Below, piece by piece: positions 53,804 to 63,693 of a stretch of DNA of 64,000 bases (positions within the stretch are counted from its first letter, which is position 1; each line of letters begins with the position of its first letter). Source of the DNA: Pseudomonas marginalis. GTDB lineage: Bacteria; Pseudomonadota; Gammaproteobacteria; Pseudomonadales; Pseudomonadaceae. Position numbers and translations under genes: made by a program. Location of the stretch: NCBI RefSeq assembly GCF_024169655.1, contig NZ_JALJWV010000001.1, positions 5,438,001-5,502,000 on the forward strand, in the 5' to 3' direction. The notes below the pieces were generated by a model. That model made no database searches, was not told the DNA's origin, and saw only the letters and a program-made list of their open reading frames with translations.

Positions 53804-54445
53804 ATGTACCTGACACCTCAGCATATCTTGCTCGCCGGAGCCTCTGGCCTGACCGGCGAACACCTGCTCGATCGCCTGCTCAATGAACCCACCGTGACCC
53901 GCGTGCTGGCGCCCAGCCGCAAGCCGCTGGCCGAACACCCACGTCTGGAAAACCCGGTGGGCGACCCGGCGGTGTTCTTGCCGCAACTGCGCGGCCAGGT
54001 GGATATCGCCTTCTGCTGCCTGGGTACCACGATCAAGCAAGCCGGCTCCGAAGAGGCCTTTCGCGCCGTCGACCTGGACATGGTCGTGGAGTTTGCCAAG
54101 CGCGCGCGGGAAATGGGCGCGCGACACCTGATCGTCATCAGCGCGATTGGCGCCGACCCTAAATCCTCGATCTTCTACAACCGGGTCAAAGGGCAAATGG
54201 AAGAAGCCTTGAAGGCCCAGGGTTGGCCGCAACTGACCATCGTGCGGCCTTCGCTGTTGCTGGGGGAGCGCCTCGAACCGCGCCTGGCCGAGCAATTGGC
54301 CGGGCCGCTGTCACGGCTGATTCCCGGCAAGTATCACGGCATCGAAGTGTGCGAACTGGCCCGCGCCATGTGGCGGCTGGCGCTGGAAGAGCAGGACGGA
54401 GTGCGCGTGGTTGAGTCGGATGAGTTGCGCAAGCTTGGTAAGTAA
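53804..54445 (+). CDS. NAD(P)H-binding protein of the atypical SDR group
   Basis: The 213-residue Rossmann protein has ILLAGASGLTGEHLLDRLL, FCCLGTTIKQAGSEEAF, LIVISAIGAD and YNRVKGQMEEAL (Y-x3-K). This is the group of human HTATIP2/TIP30 and bacterial relatives, with binding of NADPH but no known substrate. It follows the C13 peptidase gene by 29 bases. Confidence 0.88.
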   Translation: MYLTPQHILLAGASGLTGEHLLDRLLNEPTVTRVLAPSRKPLAEHPRLENPVGDPAVFLPQLRGQVDIAFCCLGTTIKQAGSEEAFRAVDLDMVVEFAKRAREMGARHLIVISAIGADPKSSIFYNRVKGQMEEALKAQGWPQLTIVRPSLLLGERLEPRLAEQLAGPLSRLIPGKYHGIEVCELARAMWRLALEEQDGVRVVESDELRKLGK

Positions 54446-54450
54446 TTTTG

Positions 54451-54530
54451 CGGTGACCGGGCAAGCCCGGCTCCCACATTTGGAACTGCGTGAACCACAA
54501 TCAAATGTGGGAGCTGGCTTGCCGGCGATG
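54451..54530. repeat. REP pair, reversed order and diverged
   Basis: GGGCAAGCCCGGCTCCCACA precedes TGTGGGAGCTGGCTTGCCGGC, so the TGTGGGAG ends face inward as in 34470-34563. It lies between convergent genes. Confidence 0.75.
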
Positions 54531-54553
54531 AGGCCAGCACAGGTAATACACTT

Positions 54554-54838
54554 CTATAGGCCACCTGTGGCGTTGAATCCGACGCCCACCACCGTCAACA
54601 CCGACAGCGGCAACAGCAAGGTGTCGAGCAACGCGCTGGCCGGCAGGTCGACGCCGGGATAGCTCGGCGCCTCGGCGCCAAAACGGTCCATGGCACAACA
54701 GCCGCCGTTCATGACGTACAGGTCCAGCCGCGTGCCGGCGTACACCACCGGCGCACCGGGCTTGGCAGCATCCAGCGTGCGCACGGTGGCGCAGCCCGTC
54801 AGTTGCAAGGCCAACAAGACCAGCAGTAGCTTATTCAT
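54554..54838 (-). CDS. yceK: YceK/YidQ family lipoprotein
   Basis: The 94-residue precursor has lipobox LTGC followed by ATVRTL and the family segment VYAGTRLDLYVMNGGCCAMDRF...YPGVDLPASALLDTLLLPLSV. Function unknown. Its start overlaps the ubiX end by eight bases, making it the last gene of mpl-ubiX-yceK. Confidence 0.88.
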   Translation of the reverse strand: MNKLLLVLLALQLTGCATVRTLDAAKPGAPVVYAGTRLDLYVMNGGCCAMDRFGAEAPSYPGVDLPASALLDTLLLPLSVLTVVGVGFNATGGL

Positions 54839-55460
54839 CGCTGCTCAAATGATGCTCACCCCAACGCGGGAGCATGTCCTGGGGAATGTTCAGCAGATTG
54901 AGAATCCGCGCCACCACAAAATCCACCAGGTCATCGATCGTCTGAGGCTGGTGATAGAAGCCGGGCGACGCGGGCAAGATGGTCACCCCCATGTTTGACA
55001 ACTTGAGCATGTGCTCCAGGTGAATGCTCGAATACGGCGCTTCACGCGGCACCAGAATCAACTGACGACGTTCTTTCAACGTCACATCGGCGGCCCGCTC
55101 GATCAAATTGTTGCAGGCGCCGGTGGCAATCGCCGACAACGTGCCAGTGGAGCACGGCACCACCACCATCGCCGCCGGCGCGCCGGAGCCAGAAGCCACC
55201 GGCGACATCCAATCCTCTTTACCGTAGACCTTGATCTGCCCCGCCGCCGCACCGGTGTACTCGGTAAGAAACGCCTGCATCATCTGCACCTTGGGCGGCA
55301 GCGCGACATCGGTCTCGGTGGCCATCACCAGTTGCGCGGCCTTGGAGATCAGGAAGTGCACCTCACGCTCTTCGCGCACCAGGCAGTCGAGCAGGCGCAG
55401 GCCATAAGGCGCGCCGGATGCGCCGGTCATGGCCAGGGTAACGCGCTCCGGCCCGCTCAT
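54831..55460 (-). CDS. ubiX: Flavin prenyltransferase UbiX
   Basis: The 209-residue protein has TLAMTGASGAPYGLRLLDCLV, VVVPCSTGTLSAIATGACNNLIERAADVTLKERRQLILVPREAPYS and a late PASPGFYHQPQTIDDLVDFV. It makes prenylated FMN for UbiD in ubiquinone synthesis. The ATG at 55460 overlaps the mpl stop (ATGA). Confidence 0.96.
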   Translation of the reverse strand: MSGPERVTLAMTGASGAPYGLRLLDCLVREEREVHFLISKAAQLVMATETDVALPPKVQMMQAFLTEYTGAAAGQIKVYGKEDWMSPVASGSGAPAAMVVVPCSTGTLSAIATGACNNLIERAADVTLKERRQLILVPREAPYSSIHLEHMLKLSNMGVTILPASPGFYHQPQTIDDLVDFVVARILNLLNIPQDMLPRWGEHHLSSDE

Positions 55461-56806
55461 TTCAGCGCCTCGGCCAGTTTGCCGTGCAGGCCGCCGAAGC
55501 CGCCGTTGCTCATCACCACCACATGGGTGCCGGGCTTGGCCTGTAGCTTGACGAATTCGATGATGCCTTCGATGGAATCGCAGACCTTCGACGGCACGCG
55601 ACACAGCGCCGCAATGGCGGGCAAGTCCCACCCCAGGTTGGCCGGCGCGTACCAGACCACTTGGTCCGCGTCGTTGACGCTCTCCGGCAAACCATCGCGG
55701 TGTGCGCCGAGCTTCATGGAGTTGGAGCGCGGTTCGATAATGGCAATGATCGGCGCATCACCGACACGCTTGCGCAGGCCATCAAGGGTGGTGGCAATCG
55801 CCGTCGGGTGGTGGGCAAAGTCGTCGTAGATGGTAATCCCATTCACATCGGCGACCTTTTCCATGCGCCGTTTCACGCTTTTGAACGCACTCAATGCCGC
55901 GATGCCCATGGAAGGCACCACGCCAACATGCCGTGCGGCCGCCAGAGTGACCAAGGCGTTGGCGACGTTATGCTGGCCGGTCATGTCCCACTCGACGACG
56001 CCCTGGGCTTCGCCTTCGAACAGCACTTCAAATTTGGAGCCGTCGTCACTGAGCAACCTGACCTGCCACTGCCCGCCCGCGCCGGTGGTTTGCACCGGGG
56101 TCCAGCAACCCATGTCGATGACGCGCTGCAAGGCCGGTTCGGTGGTCGGGTGGATCACCAGGCCTTCACTTGGGATGGTGCGTACCAAATGGTGGAACTG
56201 CCGCTCGATGGCCGCCAGATCGGGGAAGATATCCGCGTGATCGAACTCCAGATTGTTCAGGATCGCGGTGCGTGGGCGGTAGTGGACGAACTTGGAGCGT
56301 TTGTCGAAGAACGCGCTGTCGTATTCATCGGCCTCGATCACGAAGAACGGCGTATCGCCCAGGCGGGCCGACACCGAGAAGTTCTGCGGCACACCGCCGA
56401 TCAGGAAACCCGGGCTCATGCCCGCATGCTCCAACACCCAGGCCAGCATGCTGCTGGTGGTGGTCTTGCCGTGAGTGCCGGCGACCGCCAGCACCCAGCG
56501 CCCTTGCAGCACATGGTCCGCCAGCCATTGCGGGCCGGACACATACGGCAAACCTTTGTTCAGTACGTACTCGACCGCCGGGTTGCCACGGGACATGGCG
56601 TTGCCGATCACCACCAGATCGGGGGCCGGATCGAATTGGGATGGGTCATAGCCCTGGGTCAACTCGATGCCCTGGGCTTGCAGTTGCGTACTCATGGGCG
56701 GATAGACGTTGGCGTCGGAACCCGTCACATGGTGGCCCAACTCTTTGGCCAGAACCGCCATCGAGCCCATGAAAGTACCGCAAATACCGAGAATATGAAT
56801 GTGCAT
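55457..56806 (-). CDS. mpl: UDP-MurNAc:L-Ala-gamma-D-Glu-meso-DAP ligase
   Basis: The 449-residue Mur-type ligase has MHIHILGICGTFMGSMA, the P-loop GTHGKTTTSSML, and NLEFDHADIF. It ties recycled tripeptide to UDP-MurNAc. This is one of the peptidoglycan recycling steps, and ldcA in this window is another. ATG at 56806 is chosen over an upstream start that adds 18 non-conserved residues. Confidence 0.96.
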   Translation of the reverse strand: MHIHILGICGTFMGSMAVLAKELGHHVTGSDANVYPPMSTQLQAQGIELTQGYDPSQFDPAPDLVVIGNAMSRGNPAVEYVLNKGLPYVSGPQWLADHVLQGRWVLAVAGTHGKTTTSSMLAWVLEHAGMSPGFLIGGVPQNFSVSARLGDTPFFVIEADEYDSAFFDKRSKFVHYRPRTAILNNLEFDHADIFPDLAAIERQFHHLVRTIPSEGLVIHPTTEPALQRVIDMGCWTPVQTTGAGGQWQVRLLSDDGSKFEVLFEGEAQGVVEWDMTGQHNVANALVTLAAARHVGVVPSMGIAALSAFKSVKRRMEKVADVNGITIYDDFAHHPTAIATTLDGLRKRVGDAPIIAIIEPRSNSMKLGAHRDGLPESVNDADQVVWYAPANLGWDLPAIAALCRVPSKVCDSIEGIIEFVKLQAKPGTHVVVMSNGGFGGLHGKLAEALK

Positions 56807-57023
56807 GGTCGACCTCGTAAAACATCGAGGCAGGTTAGCGCAGGGAGGGGGAAATCGCACTCTTTTAGCGGTACACGCCGAGTCAATCTGCTGAATTCGG
56901 CCACCCGTGCAGTCGTTGAGTCCGGCGCCGGCGCATTCCTTTACCGCACCGAACTCATCGATCTACAAGTGTCAGCATGGGGTGCCAGCAATCAACTGCC
57001 CCCCTGCGCCGATATCACCTGCA

Positions 57024-58088
57024 TTAGACAACCTGCGTCGAAAAAGGCAGCCCCTTCGGCTCCAACACGGTATTGATACGGGAGATCTGATTTAAAACCG
57101 CTTGATTGCGTCGATCCAATATTTCAAGGCGGCGCATAGGATCTTTCTCGGGAGTGCTGGCATCCTGTTTAAACGGCCTGAATATAAAATCATTTTCCGT
57201 AGAAATTAATTTCAAGTTCGACTCGACGGTGTCGTATTGTTTTTCCAACATATCAAGCCGGGCAGTTGTCTCGGTTGGCCAATCAGGGCTTTTATCCAAG
57301 GCCTGACCCTCGTTCCCTTCGGTGTATGCCTGGATCGTGTTACTGACCAGGATAAGTTTCAACTCCGTATTGTCCAAGCGCAATTCAAGATCTTGCGACG
57401 CTGAAGGACTCGGCGCCGATCCCGCCACACTGCCCTGTTGACTCGGGGCAGGCTGATGCACGGGAGGAAGCAAGGGGGTGTTCGGGCTGAACGCCCCCTT
57501 GATGTGCTCACCACTCCAGACGGAGCCTGCGTAAGTACCAATACTCAATGGCGTACTGACCAGGCCGTTGACTGCGGCATTCACGAAAGCGTCCCGTGTC
57601 ACGGTTTTCAAATCTGGCCCGGTCTTGAACACGCCGGCCTTGACCAGGCGATCGGCAGTGATGAGGTTTTGCGCCACCTCTCCAAACGTCTTGGGAACTG
57701 GATGAGACCTGGAAGGAAGGGTAGTGCCTTTGAGCGAGCTGGTATTAATCAGATTTCGAATGGTGTTGGTGGTCGCAGGAGTGGAAGGGGGGTTGGGGGG
57801 AGACGATACCGAGACAGGATGATATTGACCGGGCGTCCCCGAAGCCGGCACGCTGGGCCTTCTCGATGCCGGCCTGCGGAAAAGGCCTCCGAAACCAAGC
57901 CCTCTTTTACTGCGAACATGTACGTCTGAATTTAAACGTTCAGAACCGTCGATTTGCTCGGCGTGAAGATTTTTCCAAGTCGCTGAACCGGCCTCGTGCT
58001 GACTGCCTGCCGATCCGGCATTATTAGCACCTTGAGTAGCATCAGCGGACGGTACTGTAGTGTAAGTTGCAATACCTGCAATATCCAT
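57024..58088 (-). CDS. Accessory protein, candidate type III secretion effector
   Basis: I do not recognise this 354-residue protein. Residues 1-50 are rich in Ala, Gly, Ser and Thr (MDIAGIATYTTVPSADATQG); a Ser/Pro/Thr-rich part (~70-135) precedes a folded region (~133-200), another Pro/Ser linker, and a charged, probably coiled-coil C terminus (~232-345). There is no Sec signal. AAGGTG lies eight bases before the ATG at 58088; GTG at 58097 or ATG at 58094 are alternatives. Base composition is more AT-rich than neighbours. A HrpL-box-like site is 40 bases upstream. The role is inferred, not shown. Confidence 0.6.
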   Translation of the reverse strand: MDIAGIATYTTVPSADATQGANNAGSAGSQHEAGSATWKNLHAEQIDGSERLNSDVHVRSKRGLGFGGLFRRPASRRPSVPASGTPGQYHPVSVSSPPNPPSTPATTNTIRNLINTSSLKGTTLPSRSHPVPKTFGEVAQNLITADRLVKAGVFKTGPDLKTVTRDAFVNAAVNGLVSTPLSIGTYAGSVWSGEHIKGAFSPNTPLLPPVHQPAPSQQGSVAGSAPSPSASQDLELRLDNTELKLILVSNTIQAYTEGNEGQALDKSPDWPTETTARLDMLEKQYDTVESNLKLISTENDFIFRPFKQDASTPEKDPMRRLEILDRRNQAVLNQISRINTVLEPKGLPFSTQVV

Positions 58089-58128
58089 ATTCATCACCTT
58101 AGTTAATCAATCAAAAACCTGCATTCAC

Positions 58129-58156
58129 TGGGTGACAAAATACCTGTCTCAGTTCC
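58129..58156 (-). promoter_or_regulatory. HrpL-box-like promoter
   Basis: On the minus strand, GGAACT, a 15-base spacer and TCACCCA. The consensus recalled for HrpL (ECF sigma) promoters is GGAACC/T-N15/16-CCACNNA, so only the first C of the second block differs. It lies 40 bases upstream of the predicted start codon of the accessory gene. Confidence 0.5.
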
Positions 58157-58299
58157 ATCAAGACAACATTAAAAATACTCACAAACCCAAACAGTTAGCG
58201 CACACTCGCGCAACGCCCCTCAACTAAATAATTAGAAGTAAAGCCCCCTACAAGCAACATTTAAAAAGCGCACATAGACACTCGATAACAACTTACGAG

Positions 58300-60216
58300 T
58301 TACAAAGCAGAACGTAGTTCAATGCCATGTTTTCGTAACTTTCGATAGAGTGTATTACGGCTTACCCCCAACCGTTCAGCCACAAGGGTCATGTGCCAGC
58401 GCTGCTGCGTCAGGACGTTCAACAACGCCAGACGCTCGGCATCATCAAGCAGCGACAGGGATGGCACATCCGCAGCAGCCGTAGCCAAGGACGTCGGACG
58501 AATCATCGGCGGTAGATCATCGACGCGGATTAACGAGCCCTCACACAGCGCAACCAGGGTGCGCAACACCGTGCGTAACTGCCGCACATTGCCCGGCCAG
58601 GTGAACGCCAGCAATGCCTGTCGCGCGCCAGCATCGAGCGTTATCGTCTGCTCACCGACTTCCTGGGCCAGCAAAAAATCCAGCACTTGCGGCTTATCAC
58701 TGCGTTCGCGCAACGCTGGCAAGCCAATTTCAAAACCGTTAAGCCGGTAGTACAAATCTTCACGAAAGCTACCGTCCTGCACACGTTGCAACAAATCCCG
58801 GTGGGTGGCACTGATGACCCTCACGTTGACCGCCTGAGGCTCGCCGCCGATGGGCACCACCAGGCGATCCTCCAGCACCCTTAATAGCCGGGTTTGCAAG
58901 GCCAGCGGCATGTCACCGATTTCATCCAGGAACAACGTGCCCCCGTCCGCCTGTTGCAGCTTGCCACGCATGCCCTCCTTGCGGGCGCCAGTGAAGCTAC
59001 CGCCGCGATAGCCGAACAGTTCGCTTTCAATCAGGCTTTCCGGGATGGCGGCGCAATTGAGCGCGACGAAAGCCTTGTCCGCACGCTGGCTGGCCTGGTG
59101 TACGGCCTTGGCGAAGGCCTCTTTGCCGGAACCGGTTTCGCCGTTGACCAGCAGCGGCACATCACGCTCGAATACGCGTAGCGCCTTGCGAAAATCGCTT
59201 TGCAACGCAGGATCGCCCAGGCAGATACCGGGCCGACGCTCAGGCTTGGCGGCAGCCACCGACGCCGGCACCGGCACACTGCGCGGCTGGCCGCGCAACG
59301 CCGCAAACAGATGCCGACCGTCCCGCGTAAGCAACGGCCAACTTGCCGTGGCATTGGCGCTGGCGCGGCCCAGCAGTTGATCCAGGGAGCATTCGAAAAG
59401 CGCTTCCACCGGCTGCCCCAGCAGGCCGCCGCGCACCTGCCCCAGCAGGTTCAAGGCACTTTGGTTGACCGCACAAATGCGCCCTTCCCCGTCGAACGCC
59501 AGCAGCCCTTCACTGAACAAGCCCACGGACTCCGCCTGCAGGTGAAAACGCAGTAGCCAGTGGTGCTCAAAGTGACGCAGGAAATAACAACTCTCGATCA
59601 TCTTCGCCGACAGGTTAACCAGCGCCATGGTGTGGAACTGGCTTTGACGCGACACCGCTTCCCGCGCCGATGACACGTCCAGCACCGCCAGCAGTTCACC
59701 ATGGTGATCGAACACCGGGCTCGCCGAACAGGTCAGTCCGGTGTGGCGACCGCGAAAATGTTCATCGCGGTGAATGGTCAACGACTGACGCTCCACCAGG
59801 CAGGTGCCGATGCCATTGGTGCCCTCGCAGGCCTCGCTCCAGTCGGCGCCGAGCCACAGCCCGGCGCCTTCGAAAATCTTGCGCTCGGACGGTGCGGTGA
59901 CACAGTTGAGGATCACCCCGTGCGCATCAGTGAGCAACACGGCGTGGCCGGCGCCCGACAGTTGCTGATGCAGGCTGTTCATCTCGCTGCCGGCAATCTG
60001 CAACACCTGCTGCAGGCGCTCGCGGCTTTCCAGCAGACGGCCATGTTCGAGCACCGTGGGAGCGACGGTCAGCGCAGGGTCGAGGTGATAATCCTCCAGG
60101 CAACGCAGCCAGGAGCGGGCGATGGACGGGTCGCTGCCGGGGCCCTGGGAAAGGTCTTGCCCACGGGTGACGGTCAAGACTTGCTGGGCATGGCGACTGA
60201 AATGATCGTGACGCAT
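58300..60216 (-). CDS. eatR: Sigma-54-dependent activator, EatR type
   Basis: The 638-residue protein has a GAF domain (~75-215), a PAS-like part (~230-300), an AAA+ domain with Walker A NGETGSGKE (~358-366), a GSFTGA loop (406-411) in place of GAFTGA, Walker B TLFLDEIGD, and a C-terminal Fis helix-turn-helix (VAERLGVSRNTLYRKLRKHG). It fits the AcoR-like family. Its divergent position from the aldehyde dehydrogenase and permease genes matches EatR (PA4021) of the ethanolamine locus in P. aeruginosa. It should activate the -24/-12 promoter at 60409. Start ATG 60216. Confidence 0.88.
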   Translation of the reverse strand: MRHDHFSRHAQQVLTVTRGQDLSQGPGSDPSIARSWLRCLEDYHLDPALTVAPTVLEHGRLLESRERLQQVLQIAGSEMNSLHQQLSGAGHAVLLTDAHGVILNCVTAPSERKIFEGAGLWLGADWSEACEGTNGIGTCLVERQSLTIHRDEHFRGRHTGLTCSASPVFDHHGELLAVLDVSSAREAVSRQSQFHTMALVNLSAKMIESCYFLRHFEHHWLLRFHLQAESVGLFSEGLLAFDGEGRICAVNQSALNLLGQVRGGLLGQPVEALFECSLDQLLGRASANATASWPLLTRDGRHLFAALRGQPRSVPVPASVAAAKPERRPGICLGDPALQSDFRKALRVFERDVPLLVNGETGSGKEAFAKAVHQASQRADKAFVALNCAAIPESLIESELFGYRGGSFTGARKEGMRGKLQQADGGTLFLDEIGDMPLALQTRLLRVLEDRLVVPIGGEPQAVNVRVISATHRDLLQRVQDGSFREDLYYRLNGFEIGLPALRERSDKPQVLDFLLAQEVGEQTITLDAGARQALLAFTWPGNVRQLRTVLRTLVALCEGSLIRVDDLPPMIRPTSLATAAADVPSLSLLDDAERLALLNVLTQQRWHMTLVAERLGVSRNTLYRKLRKHGIELRSAL

Positions 60217-60295
60217 GTTCTTATTATTCTCCCTGCGTGAGAACGCCCAGCATCCCCCAGCCACCCGGGCATTGCAATCCCGCGCCGGCCCACCG

Positions 60296-60343
60296 GTCAC
60301 AGGCTGTACCGTTGATGGGACAAACTGTCACACCGGCTGTACC
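60296..60343 (+). promoter_or_regulatory. Direct repeats, possible activator sites
   Basis: GTCACA-GGCTGTACC and GTCACACC-GGCTGTACC are two copies of a 9-base GGCTGTACC element (60302 and 60335), 33 bases apart, about three helical turns. They lie about 70-120 bases upstream of the sigma-54 promoter, where an EatR-type activator would bind. This is an inference from position and repeat. Confidence 0.5.
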
Positions 60344-60408
60344 AAGGCTGGCACAGCAGCGCTTTTCAGCACTCGCCAACCCCCTGATTTAACTGACTTG
60401 CAAGGCAG

Positions 60409-60424
60409 TGGCCCGACCTTTGCT
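60409..60424 (+). promoter_or_regulatory. Sigma-54 (-24/-12) promoter of the ethanolamine operon
   Basis: TGGCCC-GACCT-TTGCT matches the consensus TGGCAC-N5-TTGCW in all but one base, with GG and GC spaced by ten. It lies 67 bases ahead of the exaC-type start codon and would be used with the EatR-type activator encoded next door. Confidence 0.8.
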
Positions 60425-60490
60425 CTACGCTTTATCAAGCGCTTGCCGCGCTGCACTCCAATAAACATAAAAAGCCAGGAGATACCCACC

Positions 60491-62011
<1,521 letters not shown>

Positions 62012-62042
62012 CCCAACACCGCCGGGGCAATAACCGCCCCCC

Positions 62043-62141
62043 GTAGGAGCGAGCTCGCTCGCGAAGAACCTCAACGATTACGCGGATAGCCTGGCTCTGC
62101 GCGGTGCTCTGAAGTTTTTCGCGAGCAAGCTCGCTCCTACA
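62043..62141. repeat. REPIN of the TAGGAGCGAGC type
   Basis: GTAGGAGCGAGCTCGCTCGCGA and TCGCGAGCAAGCTCGCTCCTAC flank about 60 bases. It sits between exaC and the permease gene, inside an operon. Confidence 0.87.
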
Positions 62142-62196
62142 TTACCCGGCGACAACTTGTCGGGACCAAAACAATAAGAATGAAAGGTACTTTCCC

Positions 62197-63630
62197 ATGC
62201 CTAGCGAACCCACTAGTTCTTCCGTCGACTTCGAAAAAGTCGGCACCGACTACTTCCAACAACGCGAACTGAAAAAAGGCGCCGCCGGCTGGGTGCTGCT
62301 GGTCGGCCTTGGCGTTGCCTACGTGATCTCCGGCGACTACGCCGGCTGGAACTTCGGCCTGGCCCAGGGTGGCTGGGGCGGCATGTTCCTCGCCACCTTG
62401 CTGATGGCCACCATGTACTTGTGCATGTGCTTTTCCCTGGCCGAACTGTCGTCCATGATCCCCACCGCCGGCGGTGGCTACGGTTTTGCCCGCAGCGCCT
62501 TTGGCCCTTGGGGCGGGTTCCTGACGGGCACCGCGATCCTGATCGAATACGCCATCGCCCCCGCCGCCATCGCGGTGTTCATCGGCGCCTATTGCGAGTC
62601 GCTGTTCGGCATTGGCGGCTGGATGATTTACCTGGCGTTCTACATCATCTTCATCGGCATCCATATCTTTGGCGTGGGTGAAGCCTTGAAGCTGATGTTT
62701 GTGATTACCGCCGTCGCCGCCATTGCGCTGGGTGTGTTCCTGGTGGCGATGGTGCCGCACTTCAACGTCGCCAATCTGCTCGACATTCCAGTGACCGAAG
62801 CCAAGGGCGCCAGCACCTTCCTGCCATTTGGCTACGTCGGCGTGTGGGCGGCGATTCCGTATGCGATCTGGTTCTTCCTGGCGGTAGAAGGCGTACCGCT
62901 GGCGGCCGAAGAAACCAAGAACCCTAAGCGCGACCTGCCCCGCGGCCTGATCGGCGCCATTGTGGTGCTGACCAGTTTTGCCCTGTTGATCCTGGTGATT
63001 GCACCGGGCGGCGCCGGCACCTACGCGCTGATCAAGTCCGGCAACCCACTGGTTGAAGCGTTGGCGCTGTCGTATGGCGGCTCGACCTGGATGGGCAGCT
63101 TCGTCAACCTGGTCGGCCTGGCGGGCTTGATCGCCAGCTTTTTCTCGATCATTTACGCCTATTCGCGGCAGATCTTCGCGTTGTCCCGCGCCGGCTACCT
63201 GCCGCGCAAACTGTCCCAGACCAACAAAAGCAAGGCGCCGGTCCTGGCGCTGGTGATCCCCGGCATTATCGGTTTCGGCCTGTCACTGACCGGCCAGGGT
63301 GACCTGCTGATTCTGGTGGCGGTGTTTGGCGCGACCATTTCCTACGTGCTGATGATGGCCGCGCACATCACGCTGCGCATCCGTCGCCCCAAAATGGATC
63401 GTCCGTACCGCACGCCGGGCGGCATCTTCACCTCCGGCGTGGCGCTGGTATTGGCCTGCGTGGCCGTGGTGGCGGGCTTTCTGGTCGACCCGCGGGTGGT
63501 GATTGGCGCGGCGATCATCTATGGAGTATTAATTGCTTACTTTGCTTTCTACAGCCGGCATCACTTGGTAGCAGGCACGCCGGAAGAAGAATTCGCGGCG
63601 ATCCAGGCCGCAGAGGCCGCCTTGCACTAA
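62197..63630 (+). CDS. eat: Ethanolamine permease
   Basis: The 477-residue APC-family transporter has about 12 membrane helices, ELSSMIPTAGGGYGFARSAFGPWGGFLTG and LAAEETKNPKRDLPRG. The position between acetaldehyde dehydrogenase and eutB gives its substrate. The start of the protein (SSVDFEKVGTDYFQQRELKKGAAG) is typical of this permease. Confidence 0.93.
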   Translation: MPSEPTSSSVDFEKVGTDYFQQRELKKGAAGWVLLVGLGVAYVISGDYAGWNFGLAQGGWGGMFLATLLMATMYLCMCFSLAELSSMIPTAGGGYGFARSAFGPWGGFLTGTAILIEYAIAPAAIAVFIGAYCESLFGIGGWMIYLAFYIIFIGIHIFGVGEALKLMFVITAVAAIALGVFLVAMVPHFNVANLLDIPVTEAKGASTFLPFGYVGVWAAIPYAIWFFLAVEGVPLAAEETKNPKRDLPRGLIGAIVVLTSFALLILVIAPGGAGTYALIKSGNPLVEALALSYGGSTWMGSFVNLVGLAGLIASFFSIIYAYSRQIFALSRAGYLPRKLSQTNKSKAPVLALVIPGIIGFGLSLTGQGDLLILVAVFGATISYVLMMAAHITLRIRRPKMDRPYRTPGGIFTSGVALVLACVAVVAGFLVDPRVVIGAAIIYGVLIAYFAFYSRHHLVAGTPEEEFAAIQAAEAALH

Positions 63631-63644
63631 ATGCCGTAAACCTC

Positions 63645-63677
63645 GACGCGGGCGCCTTACCCACAGTAGCCCGCGTC
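63645..63677 (+). other. Hairpin between eat and eutB
   Basis: GACGCGGGC and GCCCGCGTC pair over 9 bp around a 15-base loop, ending four bases before the CAGGAG of eutB. No T run follows. It could protect the upstream message or tune eutB translation. Confidence 0.55.
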
Positions 63678-63693
63678 ATCCAGGAGACACTGT

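Noticed and set aside
56807..57023. Coding sequence between mpl and the accessory gene
   Set aside because: A short plus-strand frame (56907-57095) has no ribosome binding site and runs into the accessory gene on the other strand.
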